Source: Lachnospiraceae bacterium
GTDB lineage: Bacteria > Bacillota > Clostridia > Lachnospirales > Lachnospiraceae
Length of the DNA: 64,000 bases
Assembly (NCBI GenBank): GCA_017626325.1
Contig: JAGAIZ010000067.1
Span: forward strand, 1-64,000
Direction: 5' to 3'
Under the pieces are notes generated by a model that saw only the letters and a program-made list of their open reading frames with translations, made no database searches and had not been told where the DNA came from. This document shows, in pieces, positions 55,796 through 64,000 of the stretch. The position numbers were made by a program, and so were the translations under genes. The first letter of the stretch is position 1. Each line of letters opens with the position of its first letter.

Positions 55796-57526
55796 TTATC
55801 CTTCATGCAATACAAACTTGGCAACCAGACTGTCAAGTTCTGTCGCCCTTGCCGCTAATTCCTCACTGATGGCAGAACACTCCTCCGAAGCTGCCGCATT
55901 CTGCTGGGTTACCAGAGTAATCTGCTCGATGCCCTGTTCGATCTGCCCCAACGCCTTTGCCTGGCTTTCCGCATTCTCATTGACTCCTTTTGCGGTCGCC
56001 GCAAAATTCTGCATCTCTGTGATAATATTTTCAAATGCCGACGCAGTCATCTCGGTAATTCTGTCGCCTTTCTCGATCTCCTCAACGGTCTTGCTGATCA
56101 ACTGCTTTGTATTTACTACCGACTGTGCGCTGTCTGTTGCCAGTTTACCGATCTGATCGGCTACCACAGCAAAGCCTCTGCCCGCATCTCCTGCCCTTGC
56201 GGCTTCAATAGATGCGTTTAACGCCAACAGGCTTGTCTGGGACGCAATCTCCTCAATCGTAATAATGATAGCTTCGATTTCACCGGAAATCTCCATAATG
56301 CGATGCATTTCATCCTGAAGCGCCTGCATCTGCACTCTCTCTTCTTCTGCAACCTTCGCGGATTTTAATGCGTTCTCATATGCTTCTTGCGTCTGTTTCG
56401 CACTGTTTGCAGCCATATCCGCTACCGTATTGATGGTAGCCGCCAGCTCCTGTACAGCGCTTGCCTGCTCGCCGGTTCCCTCAGAAAGATCTGTCGCCGC
56501 ATGGGCAATCTCCTCTGATCCGGTATCCACCTGACGGGAAGTTTCCTGAATCTGCGTCAGAGTAATATTGAACTCTCTTAATATGTAGACAAAGGATTCC
56601 TTAATACTTGCAAAGTCGCCAAGGAAATCCGTGATCTCGTTAAAGTTCTTAGTCAGGTCGCCTTTCGCGATCTGCACAAGCGTTTCGGAAATTTCCCGTA
56701 CATAAGCGTCCAGATTGTTCATAGTACCCCGCATAGCCTCAGCCAGCACGCCAAGTTCATCTTCCGATACATGCTCTATCAGCTTGGCAGCGGACATATC
56801 GCCGGAATACATGATCTCTGCGGCATCTGTCAGTTCCTTGACCGGTACGGATACGGCGGTTGTCACTTTCATGGTGAGCCTTACCGCTATGCCGGTAATC
56901 AGAATAAGCACCACGACGCCTAAAATCACCATCACGATGGCTGTGACGGAAGCGGACTGACGATAGGAGGACGCTGTCGCCTCAATCATTTCTTCCAGTT
57001 CTGAGATCTGCGCCTTAACATCATCTACTGCAGGCTTATAATAGGTATTGTTATATTCACGCGCCGCCTCGAAATCGCCTTCCTTCAGATATGCTAAAAC
57101 CTGCTCTCTGTAGCTTGTCACTTCGTTGTTCAGCATATTATTGATCTCTTCCAGCACCGCTTTGTTTTCATCAGTGAGAAGATTATCCTTGAGTACCCCG
57201 TACGCATCATCAATCAGCGCCAGATCCTCGTTGACAGTCTCTTCAAGCTGCGGATACGTTTCATCTATCTGATCCGCGCCCTCCGCCATGGTACGATTCA
57301 CCGCCCTCTGGATATCAATCTGCGGATAATACAGTTGGCTGCTGTATTTAATATTCGTAGTCGGCCCCTCATACAATTTTACCAGGCGGTTCTCCATATA
57401 AACCAGGGCGCACAACAAGATTACAATGAATACAAATGTGCTGACTATGATACAGCCGTGGGAAAATAATAATTTTTTCTTAATCGGCCAATTGTTAAAC
57501 TTTTCATTAAACTTGTTCTTTTTCAT
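55796..57526 (-). CDS. Methyl-accepting chemotaxis protein, four-helix sensor
   Basis: About 576 residues. First membrane helix at about 20-42, a helical sensor of about 150 residues of the 4HB_MCP kind ([28 protein letters not shown]), a second helix near 200-222, HAMP ([25 protein letters not shown]), and the signalling domain with [24 protein letters not shown]. The ATG at 57526 ([12 protein letters not shown]) has GGGAGA upstream. A long upstream reading extension runs over repeat-rich control sequence and was not accepted. Ligand unknown. Confidence 0.92.
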   Translation of the reverse strand: MKKNKFNEKFNNWPIKKKLLFSHGCIIVSTFVFIVILLCALVYMENRLVKLYEGPTTNIKYSSQLYYPQIDIQRAVNRTMAEGADQIDETYPQLEETVNEDLALIDDAYGVLKDNLLTDENKAVLEEINNMLNNEVTSYREQVLAYLKEGDFEAAREYNNTYYKPAVDDVKAQISELEEMIEATASSYRQSASVTAIVMVILGVVVLILITGIAVRLTMKVTTAVSVPVKELTDAAEIMYSGDMSAAKLIEHVSEDELGVLAEAMRGTMNNLDAYVREISETLVQIAKGDLTKNFNEITDFLGDFASIKESFVYILREFNITLTQIQETSRQVDTGSEEIAHAATDLSEGTGEQASAVQELAATINTVADMAANSAKQTQEAYENALKSAKVAEEERVQMQALQDEMHRIMEISGEIEAIIITIEEIASQTSLLALNASIEAARAGDAGRGFAVVADQIGKLATDSAQSVVNTKQLISKTVEEIEKGDRITEMTASAFENIITEMQNFAATAKGVNENAESQAKALGQIEQGIEQITLVTQQNAAASEECSAISEELAARATELDSLVAKFVLHEG

Positions 57527-57879
57527 CGTTTTCTCTCCCGTCATCCTCATCAGTAATGTAGAAATACGTAATAAATAAAGATCTTTCTTCCGCTCCTTTC
57601 GATATTCTAAAGGCTTAGACCTTTGCGAAACTCCTTCATCCTTGTTGAAATTATGTTGTGAAAAGTTTCGCAAACGCTTATTCTAAAGGCTGATAAATGT
57701 GAAATCTGTCTTCCTTTAGGAAGCCAAACATCAAACCACTAAATCTTAATCCCATTTTTTGCCGGTGTCAATCATTTTTTATGCCCATTGGCCCATTGTT
57801 CCTTTCCACTGTTCCATCCCCTTCATCATGTGAAGATACAGCGCCGCTGCCTAAACAGCCGTCAGGAAATCCCGCGCCT
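57527..57879. other. Control region between chemoreceptor and helicase gene
   Basis: 353 bases without a gene. It holds the nested direct and inverted repeats at 57603-57691. No convincing terminator for the helicase gene was seen here. Confidence 0.55.
57603..57691. repeat. Inverted repeat nested in direct repeats upstream of chemoreceptor
   Basis: TATTCTAAAGGCT occurs at 57603-57615 and 57679-57691. Between them TTTGCGAAACT (57622-57632) is the exact complement of AGTTTCGCAAA (57664-57674). The block lies about 77-165 bases upstream of the chemoreceptor start. Confidence 0.85.
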
Positions 57880-60800
57880 CTACCGTCTGGCCGAGAAGTA
57901 ACTCATCAGAATCTCCTTAATATGATTATAGCGTCTGGCGTAAGAATTCTCCACCCGGATAATCTGCAGATTATGGGCGCGGCAAATGGCGTTTTTCTTC
58001 TGGTCACGGGCCTTTACCACTTCATCCTCGAAATGCTCCTTGCCGTCCAGCTCGATCGCCAGTACCGGTATATCCTGCCTGCCCTGCCGCTCGTAGACCA
58101 CAAAATCGAACCTGCCGGAATAGAACAGATCATTATAGCCCGGATTATCCGCAAACACCTGCGATATCGCCACCTCTTTCTGTATCGTAAAACGGTTCTG
58201 AGACAGCCAGATATTTTCCAGCGCGTGATTGAGGTTTGCAAGAAACGCTTCCTCTGTGGCGGTACTGAAGGGCTTAACCCCCAACGCTCTGGAATTGGCT
58301 TTCTTCTGCGTCACCTGCGCCTGCCCGTTCTTTTTTACATAATCCACCAATTCGTATAAGTCGTCCTCTCCGTCCTTCTGGTGCAGACGGGACAGGTTCT
58401 TGGAATCCGCCAGAACCACCAGCCTGTCTCTGGCGCGGGAGGTCGCCACGTTGATCAGCTCTTTATTATTCTTAAGCCATTCATAAGTGCCGCATCCGGT
58501 CTGGTCAGTGAGCGCCGTGGAGAACAGCACCACGTCTTTTTCATCTCCCTGAAAAGCGTGCACCGTGCCGCACGCCACATTGGACAGCCTTTCTCTCTGC
58601 AAAGCTTCTTCAATCAACTTCCTCTGGTTGACGAAAGGCGTGATAACGCCGATACTCTTATCGGCATTTCTCCGGGCGTATTCCACAATCGCATCCACTT
58701 CCTCCGGCGCGGTATTCTTCTGGTCCGTACTGACATTATGCACATCCATATAGATGAGCGGATGCGGCTCCATACTGCCGGAACAGATATGAAGCCTGGA
58801 ATTGTAATATTTCCTGTTGTTAAAGCCAATGATCTTCTCATGGCACCGGTAATGATTGTGCAGAAGGATTTCATCGCTGACCGCGTCGCAGGCCAGAAAT
58901 GTCTTATACACTGAATTGGTCCTATAATCGTATTCCTCCGCCACTTTATATTTTCTCCGCAGCTTCTCATTGACCGCCTCATCTAACAGAATCACCGGAT
59001 TAAGCTGCTGCGGATCGCCCACCAGCATCAGATTCTCTCCCCGGATAACCGGCACCAACGATACCGCCGTGTTGCACTGGCTCGCTTCATCCATAATCAC
59101 CATATCGAACATCGGCTCCGGCGCGCCCAGCTTATGGGCGGAGATACAGGTAGTAATCATAATCGGGAAAATCTTCTGGAGTTTCTTCACGTTCGCCGTA
59201 TCGCTTACATATTTGGAAAAGCTGGCGACCTGTTCTTCCTCCGTCTCTTCGAAAAGAATATGGCGCAGTTCTTCATATTTGCCGTCATCCAGCTTCTTAA
59301 TATATCTGGCCGACGTATAATAAAGATACTGATATAACTGTTCGTAATCGGAATCCAGCAGGGCAAACGCTTCCTTGTCGGTAATCTCCCCTGCCTCCCG
59401 TATTTTCTGTTCCACCTGACTTAACTGCCTGCCCTGCAGATCTGCCTGAAAGGGCAGCATCTCCATAGACGCCTGCATCCGGTTCTGATACTCCATCATC
59501 CGCTTTAACGTCTCGCTGCGCTCCTTTAAGTCCAGCACTTCCTCATACTTTTTCAGAAGCGCCGACAACTGCTTCGCCCGCTCGATACGGTTATCCTTCT
59601 TCCTGTCCAGAGTCGCCTCGTACACCGTAATATCTTTTACCTGCTCGTAAATGTTCCTGATATATGCAATCGCCTCTCTGACCTTATCCACATTGCCAAG
59701 CCGCAGCACCGGAAAAGGAATCCGGTTCCCGTGATATTCCATCCCCACCAGCTTCTCAAACACGCTGTTGATCGGATGATTGTTATATGAGGTAAACAGC
59801 ACCGTCTTTTCATTGAAAAAAGCCGTCACAATGGTATTGATAATCGTATTCGTCTTGCCGGTGCCGGGCGGTCCCTGAATATACGCCACCGGATATTTCA
59901 TACCTGTATTGATCGCAAGAAGCTGATCCATATTAATATTCCGGTTGATGAGCGTAATCGGATATTCCTTTCTGCGGACAGGACGGCTCACCAGATCTCC
60001 GAAAAAAGCTTTGATCGGAATCGTCGCCGTTTTCTCCTGATAGCTTTGGATAATCGCCTGATACTCCTTGTGCAGATCCAGCACCACGTCCATGCCAAGC
60101 CCGATAATATACGGCATATCGTCCACACCCATGACCTGCCTGGTATGCTTTGTCACACAATCCTTAATCTTCTCCTGATTATGCTCGAAATCTCCCAGCA
60201 GTTCGTATTCGTCAGCATCCAGATACTTACGGATATTTTCTTTGGTATCGCCCATCATGTATTCTGTGCAGATACTGATTTCCGGCTCCGGGCGCAGCAC
60301 CCGCCTTTTGACATCAAGCTGCAGCTTCCGGTAGGCAAGCACATACAGTCCCTTATTGGTGTGAATGCTCAACACATTCATGGCAAGCTGCTGAATTACC
60401 AGCTTACCGTCCTTTCTGGGCGTTTCATCCATTTTATGCTGAAAATGCCGTACTATCTCCTTGAACTGTTCGCCGCTTAGCTGGTAGGTCTCTCCCGTAA
60501 AGCTCTCGCGGTCCAGGTAACGCACCAGCTTAAAATCCGAATAATAAGGAATGGTGTCCATGCGGTTGCACATTTCCAGATAATTCAGGATTTTCAGATT
60601 CGCCGTATGATCGAACAAAGTCTTATATTTATGGGGATTTAGATAGATATCCTCGACCAATCTCTGATTAACAGGACAATAAGAACCCTCAACGATCTGG
60701 GAGGACTGAATAGAATCTATGTAAATACAATCGTAGGAATCCGTAGTGTACCGGCTTAAGTGCAGTCCGTCTACCGATAGCGACCGCCTCCTGACATCCA

Positions 60801-60915
60801 GATCGCGAATCCCGATCCAGTATTTGCTTAACTTCCCTTCTTTATTCTCATATTCAATCTTCAGCCATTTGCCTTCGTGAATGGCTTTGAAAATATCGTG
60901 ATATACATTGTTCAT
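57880..60915 (-). CDS. WYL-like / SF1 helicase / PD-(D/E)xK nuclease fusion
   Basis: A 1011-residue protein. Residues 1-85 (WLKIEYENKEGKLSKYWIGI) and perhaps 170-220 read like WYL ligand-sensing domains. A UPF1-like SF1 helicase follows: Walker A GPPGTGKT at 348-355, DEAS at 609-612, GDPQQL at 633-638, HYRCH at 688-692, TVHAFQGDEKD at 784-794 and VATSRARDR at 823-831, with a helical insertion at about 430-560. A C-terminal DUF2726/Vsr-like nuclease domain has FDFV near 937 and AIELDGKEH at 953-961. All motor and nuclease residues look intact. AAAGGA precedes the ATG. Role (repair, RNA processing or phage defence) is unknown. Confidence 0.88.
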   Translation of the reverse strand: MNNVYHDIFKAIHEGKWLKIEYENKEGKLSKYWIGIRDLDVRRRSLSVDGLHLSRYTTDSYDCIYIDSIQSSQIVEGSYCPVNQRLVEDIYLNPHKYKTLFDHTANLKILNYLEMCNRMDTIPYYSDFKLVRYLDRESFTGETYQLSGEQFKEIVRHFQHKMDETPRKDGKLVIQQLAMNVLSIHTNKGLYVLAYRKLQLDVKRRVLRPEPEISICTEYMMGDTKENIRKYLDADEYELLGDFEHNQEKIKDCVTKHTRQVMGVDDMPYIIGLGMDVVLDLHKEYQAIIQSYQEKTATIPIKAFFGDLVSRPVRRKEYPITLINRNINMDQLLAINTGMKYPVAYIQGPPGTGKTNTIINTIVTAFFNEKTVLFTSYNNHPINSVFEKLVGMEYHGNRIPFPVLRLGNVDKVREAIAYIRNIYEQVKDITVYEATLDRKKDNRIERAKQLSALLKKYEEVLDLKERSETLKRMMEYQNRMQASMEMLPFQADLQGRQLSQVEQKIREAGEITDKEAFALLDSDYEQLYQYLYYTSARYIKKLDDGKYEELRHILFEETEEEQVASFSKYVSDTANVKKLQKIFPIMITTCISAHKLGAPEPMFDMVIMDEASQCNTAVSLVPVIRGENLMLVGDPQQLNPVILLDEAVNEKLRRKYKVAEEYDYRTNSVYKTFLACDAVSDEILLHNHYRCHEKIIGFNNRKYYNSRLHICSGSMEPHPLIYMDVHNVSTDQKNTAPEEVDAIVEYARRNADKSIGVITPFVNQRKLIEEALQRERLSNVACGTVHAFQGDEKDVVLFSTALTDQTGCGTYEWLKNNKELINVATSRARDRLVVLADSKNLSRLHQKDGEDDLYELVDYVKKNGQAQVTQKKANSRALGVKPFSTATEEAFLANLNHALENIWLSQNRFTIQKEVAISQVFADNPGYNDLFYSGRFDFVVYERQGRQDIPVLAIELDGKEHFEDEVVKARDQKKNAICRAHNLQIIRVENSYARRYNHIKEILMSYFSARR

Positions 60916-61033
60916 AAAACGCCGGGTCCTTTGCGGAAGTTTCTTTCATTGTTTGTTCGTAAATTGTAGATTCCGGTTTTATTATAGCGTTTTATGGAGA
61001 AATATCCAAGCGTCTTTATCAATACAAAGCAAA

Positions 61034-61079
61034 AAAGCGGTTCGAGGGGAAAATCGGCATTAACCGACACACTCCCCTC
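61034..61079 (-). terminator. Terminator of the toxin-antitoxin-like operon
   Basis: GAGGGGA..CGG pairs with CCG..TCCCCTC. On the minus strand a TTTTTT run follows a few bases later. Confidence 0.75.
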
Positions 61080-61099
61080 TTTGCTAATTTGAATTATTT

Positions 61100-61480
61100 T
61101 TAAAATTTTTTTATTTCTTTTGCCAGGCTAAAGGAAATAATCTCTCCCGCTTTCGTCTCGGTATATGCCTTTTCTTCATGCATATAATCCACAATATCCT
61201 TTGCCTTGTAGTTCTTGAATTTCTCAATTACTTTGTCCAGTGTGGCTTTTTCTCTATCGCTCAACACAGAATAATCCATCCCGACAGTTGGATAAACATG
61301 AAGCATCGTGTCATAATTACAACTCATTTCCTCTTTGACATTAAGATTTTCAAGATTCATCAAACTATAATGTCCTATAGGCAATGCACCCATTGGCTCA
61401 TGTCTATAAACCATACCAGTCATTGCAAATCCATCCTCGATAAAAGACAAAACATCCGAATACCACAGCATTTTCATCAA
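61100..61480 (-). pseudogene. Panacea (DUF4065) domain, separated C-terminal part of an antitoxin
   Basis: A 126-residue reading frame whose start KLMKMLWYSD ... YRHEPMGALPIGHY and end KAKDIVDYMHEEKAYTETKAGEIISFSLAKEI correspond to a Panacea/DUF4065 domain. In relatives as I remember them, this domain is fused to an N-terminal zinc-finger and HTH part. Here it is in a different frame, two bases after the stop of the HTH protein at 61483, and has no ribosome site. I read it as the split C-terminal part of that gene after a deletion plus frameshift. It could instead be translated by reinitiation. Confidence 0.65.
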
Positions 61481-61482
61481 TT

Positions 61483-61995
61483 TTACTTTAAATAAGTTTG
61501 ACGTGTTAAATATTCCTTTCCGTATGAATCAAGTTTTTCGACTATTTTTGATCGGATCTCCTGTCTTTTCATCGCAGTAAATTTATCCGCATTCTTTTTG
61601 AGAAATTCTAATGCCTGAAGGGGATTATCTTTAATCAGGCGGAGCATGGTATCGTAAGCCTCATCCTGAATAGCCTTACTCTCATAACGAGAAATCGTTG
61701 CTTCTCCCCACCCAAGAAGTTTCGCCAAATCAACTTGAGACAAGCCATAGCTTTCTCTTATCTTAACAATCTCACAAGACGTGAGTAAACCTTTTTTAAT
61801 ACGATATGCATTTCTTGCATTTAAGAGATTTTCATTGGTCATTGCTCCCGTTTCAAACTCATTCTCATCTTCACCCGCATTGGCACAAAAATAGAACCTT
61901 TCCTCGTAAGTTACTTCTTCTCCCTTTAATATAATTGATGCAACACGTTTTCTTTCATCAACTTCATGTGTCCTGTCACACAACGGACAATTCAT
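61483..61995 (-). CDS. MqsA-like zinc-finger/HTH antitoxin, truncated
   Basis: A 170-residue protein. The N-terminal CPLCDRTHEV and FYFCANAG segments resemble the zinc-binding half of MqsA antitoxins, although the second cysteine pair is incomplete. Residues about 77-112 (VKIRESYGLSQVDLAKLLGWGEATISRYES) are a clear Xre-type helix-turn-helix. The gene starts inside the end of the toxin-like frame (20-base overlap), the usual arrangement for such pairs. The expected linker and Panacea domain are missing after TRQTYLK and continue out of frame at 61480. Confidence 0.75.
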   Translation of the reverse strand: MNCPLCDRTHEVDERKRVASIILKGEEVTYEERFYFCANAGEDENEFETGAMTNENLLNARNAYRIKKGLLTSCEIVKIRESYGLSQVDLAKLLGWGEATISRYESKAIQDEAYDTMLRLIKDNPLQALEFLKKNADKFTAMKRQEIRSKIVEKLDSYGKEYLTRQTYLK

Positions 61996-62206
61996 ATGAA
62001 TCTTTCTTAATAATGTGCTGGTCTCCTTTGATCTTTACCTTTATATATACAAGCTCGCTGTTTATATCCTTCCCAAAAACAAATAATAAAGGCGGATTCA
62101 AATCGTCTGTATCTATTTTTGTCTCCGAATATTCTGCTACGGTAAGCTCTTTCAGCCGCTCTGCTACATCTTCCGTATCATAATCAAGATCTTCATTCCC
62201 AATCAA
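61976..62206 (-). pseudogene. MqsR/DUF4258-like toxin remnant
   Basis: A frame of about 76 residues from a TTG. The same frame reads back further (EVVAFLNELKS) but reaches a TAA without a usual start codon, passing a run of eight A at 62242-62249. LTVAEYSETK ... LLFVFGKDINSELVYIKVKIK looks like the C-terminal half of MqsR/DUF4258-type RNase toxins found before such antitoxins. The catalytic N-terminal part and the final HEA-like ending are absent or changed. I judge it to be a decayed toxin. Confidence 0.5.
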
Positions 62207-62538
62207 TGACTTTAATTCATTCAGGAATGCAACGACTTCTCTTTTTTTTCGATTGTATACTAAGGAAAATTATAACCACCTCCGAAACATTTTCCCTATC
62301 AATTAATGGTATAACATCATTTTCACTTATATGATCGTGGTTTGGGCATGAGAACATCTATTGATTCATTTCCTTTACAAACGCACAGGCGTCATAAAGT
62401 AACACACTAAAAATGCAGACAGCCATACCTCTATTCCGTATAAAATGGCATATGAGGCATTTCAAATATGTGATTTAGAAGCATTGCAGGAACTGAAAAC
62501 AATATTCCACGATTTGAAAGGATAAGAGGTAAATGATC
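62207..62538. other. AT-rich gap with gene remnants
   Basis: No full gene. A TATAAT-like box on the minus strand near 62266-62272 could serve the toxin remnant. A 26-codon frame (62445-62525) reads like the tail of a lost gene. Confidence 0.5.
62445..62525 (+). pseudogene. 26-residue remnant or small ORF
   Basis: ATG at 62445 to TAA at 62525 encodes MAYEAFQICDLEALQELK and seven more residues. The frame is open upstream to 62403 without a better start. The sequence reads like the C-terminal helix of a larger protein rather than an independent peptide. It ends 14 bases before the next ATG. Confidence 0.3.
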
Positions 62539-63003
62539 ATGGGCAAGAAGGTATCTATCACAGAGGAAGAACGGGAAAAGTGCCGCAAAGTGATTGATGC
62601 ATTCGAGGAACTGTACGAAATAGAGGATGAAAATATTTTATTTGTTGATGCCGGTAGGTATGGTTTTGTTAAATTACAGTGCTATACACCGTCATATGGC
62701 TTTGAAGAACTTGACGCATATACAGACAGCGGTAGTTTATTTGAGGGACTTTGGGAAGAATGTCTTAATCTAAATGTATTTTTGCTTGCGAGCGAAATGC
62801 AGTTAGCTGATGTTCTTTATGATGATTTATTCAATAATCTGCCAAAGGAAAAACAGTCGAAACTTATCGGGAGAAAAGATGACTTTGCAAAAAAGGCGGG
62901 TATTACTCAGCAAAATGAATTTTGCGGAAAGAAAGCGCTCTGTGTAAAGGGCAAAAAGTTTAGACTGGCTCTGCGTATGATAAATATGCAGGGCTTTTCT
63001 TAA
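62539..63003 (+). CDS. Hypothetical protein in the accessory region
   Basis: About 154 residues, acidic N-terminal half, no signal or membrane helix. Visible segments are ITEEEREKCRKVIDAFEELYE, a beta-like LFVDAGRYGFVKLQCY and EKQSKLIGRKDDFAKKAG. No family is recognised. The ATG at 62539 has GAGG 9 bases upstream; an ATG two codons earlier is too close to that site. AT-rich codon use sets it apart from most of the window, consistent with transfer. Confidence 0.7.
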   Translation: MGKKVSITEEEREKCRKVIDAFEELYEIEDENILFVDAGRYGFVKLQCYTPSYGFEELDAYTDSGSLFEGLWEECLNLNVFLLASEMQLADVLYDDLFNNLPKEKQSKLIGRKDDFAKKAGITQQNEFCGKKALCVKGKKFRLALRMINMQGFS

Positions 63004-63082
63004 CCAGCAAAATATTTTCGATTGAATAGAAAGATAAAAGGAATGAGATGGATTCCGCAGGCGTAGGCATTATGGAAATATG

Positions 63083-64000
63083 TCAAACTATACTTTCGAT
63101 AACTTCCGATAGCTTTTTCATCGCTTTCGGAAGCTGCGTTAAAGGTATTGCGCTAAATCCAAGCAAAAGCTGGTTCTGTGGACAGAGGGTTTTGTCTGCC
63201 CAAAATAACTCTGTAGGGTATATCCGTATTTTGTTTTGCGCAAACTGTTCTATCAGTTCCTTCTGTGTTTGTTTTGTCCGTACGGAAATGACGAAGTGCA
63301 GTCCGGCATCTTCTCCAATCAGTACCGCTTTTCCTGCCAAAGTTTCCTTGACATAGTTTCTGATGTAATCATGTTTTTTCCGGTAATGCGTCCTCATTGT
63401 ATTGATATGGCGCTGGTATTCGCCGCTTTCAATATATTCAGCAAGTGTCAACTGAAGGAGTGCGGGGACAGTGCAGTTTGCATATAAATACTTTTCTCTG
63501 TAAGAAGGTAAAATGTGTTCCGGAAGTACTACATAAGCAATCCGCAGGTCGGGGGAAAGCGATTTTGAAAATGTTCCGAGGTATATGGTGCGGTTACTGG
63601 AATCAATGGACTGAAGGGACGGTATGGGACGGTTATGATAACGCAGTTCGCTATCGTAGTCATCTTCTATAATATATCCGTCATTTTTCTTTGTCCATTC
63701 CAAAAGCTGTAACCGTTTGGATATGGGAAGCACACTTCCCAACGGAAATTGATGGGAGGGCGTAACGCACAGCAACGTATGAAAAAGGGGTTGAACCGCA
63801 TGAACGGAAATCCCATCAGCTTCTACGGGTATGGGCGTTATATGAAAATGGTTCTGCTCCATCACTTGCCGTGTTCCACTGTAGCCGGGATTTTCCATAG
63901 CAAAGCCCCAGTCTGCATTGGAAAACAGGCTTGCTATGATATGCATGGACTGCTGATGACCACTTGTAAATATAATCTGCCTGGCAGAACATTTTACGCC
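63083..64000 (-). CDS. MocR/PdxR-type GntR regulator, C-terminal part
   Basis: An incomplete gene running off the right edge; 305 residues are inside the window, all in the aminotransferase-like domain. The PLP-binding lysine is in GTFSKSLSPDLRIAY. IIEDDYDSELRY and CVTPSHQFPLGSVLPISKR are typical of MocR regulators rather than free aminotransferases. The frame stays open to the edge (ARQIIFTSGHQQSMHI), so the N-terminal GntR winged helix should lie beyond it. Such proteins sense PLP or a PLP-amine adduct and often control pdxST or transporter genes. Confidence 0.85.
   Translation of the reverse strand, partial: GVKCSARQIIFTSGHQQSMHIIASLFSNADWGFAMENPGYSGTRQVMEQNHFHITPIPVEADGISVHAVQPLFHTLLCVTPSHQFPLGSVLPISKRLQLLEWTKKNDGYIIEDDYDSELRYHNRPIPSLQSIDSSNRTIYLGTFSKSLSPDLRIAYVVLPEHILPSYREKYLYANCTVPALLQLTLAEYIESGEYQRHINTMRTHYRKKHDYIRNYVKETLAGKAVLIGEDAGLHFVISVRTKQTQKELIEQFAQNKIRIYPTELFWADKTLCPQNQLLLGFSAIPLTQLPKAMKKLSEVIESIV

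Noticed and set aside
57527..57673. N-terminal extension of the four-helix chemoreceptor
   Set aside because: The added 49 residues read through the repeat-rich control region and lack family similarity; a good ribosome site precedes the ATG at 57526.

Overview
The window looks like a chromosome segment of a gut-type low-GC Firmicute, most likely a Lachnospiraceae (Clostridium cluster XIVa) species. This is inferred from strong AGGAGG-type ribosome binding sites, the style of the lipoproteins and amino-acid binding proteins, the GH43/GH5/GH51 plant-glycan enzymes with AraC regulators, flavodiiron protein, several methyl-accepting proteins and many ABC transporters. I saw no rRNA, tRNA, CRISPR array or intact insertion sequence. 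Most of the window is ordinary, densely packed chromosome. The last 3 kb (about 61-64 kb) is visibly more AT-rich and accessory in character.

Layout: 0.2-5.2 kb carries a small alarmone synthetase, a large DUF6020-like membrane protein, a GNAT acetyltransferase, a small conserved protein and a hemolysin III protein. 5.3-10.6 kb is a glycan locus: GH43 xylosidase, GH5 glucanase, a GPH-type sugar symporter and a divergent AraC regulator. 10.6-18.8 kb has a soluble PocR chemoreceptor-like protein and an MMPL exporter translationally coupled to a giant GLUG-repeat surface protein. 19-26.6 kb has galE, a UDP-sugar pyrophosphorylase, a membrane chemoreceptor, a lipoprotein and a DUF4422 glycosyltransferase. 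26.7-37.4 kb has two MATE exporters, a flavodiiron protein, GH51 arabinofuranosidase with a divergent AraC regulator, purine salvage (apt plus NCS2 permease) and a tRNA-dihydrouridine synthase. 37.4-45.2 kb has two polar amino-acid ABC transporters separated by a four-helix protein, a dicarboxylate/amino-acid symporter and a PIN-like protein. 45.3-49.4 kb has an AraC/GyrI-like regulator, a nitrilase-family amidase, an Rpn-type nuclease and a lipoprotein. 49.4-55.7 kb appears to be one transcription unit: siroheme nitrite/sulfite reductase followed by a complete family-1 sugar-type ABC transporter. 55.8-61 kb has a chemoreceptor and a 1011-residue WYL-like/SF1 helicase/nuclease fusion. 61-64 kb has a decayed MqsR/MqsA-Panacea toxin-antitoxin locus, an unknown protein and the 3' part of a MocR regulator.

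The observations most worth following are: (1) the binding protein at 38951-39844, whose two lobes appear in circularly permuted order relative to the family and to the canonical binding protein at 42671-43579; (2) the MMPL transporter coupled to a surface protein with mirror-symmetric domains (GLUG, coiled coil, beta repeat, acidic linker, beta repeat, coiled coil, GLUG); (3) the WYL-like-helicase-nuclease fusion, a candidate nucleic-acid defence or repair enzyme; (4) the siroheme reductase joined to a carbohydrate-type ABC transporter; and (5) several lesions or duplications: a 39-bp in-frame duplication at the end of galE interrupted by TAG, an apparent internal deletion in the symporter at 40535-41524, a duplicated translation start before the DUF6020-like gene, and a split Panacea antitoxin. 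All functions are read from sequence motifs and remembered family patterns; no search was run.
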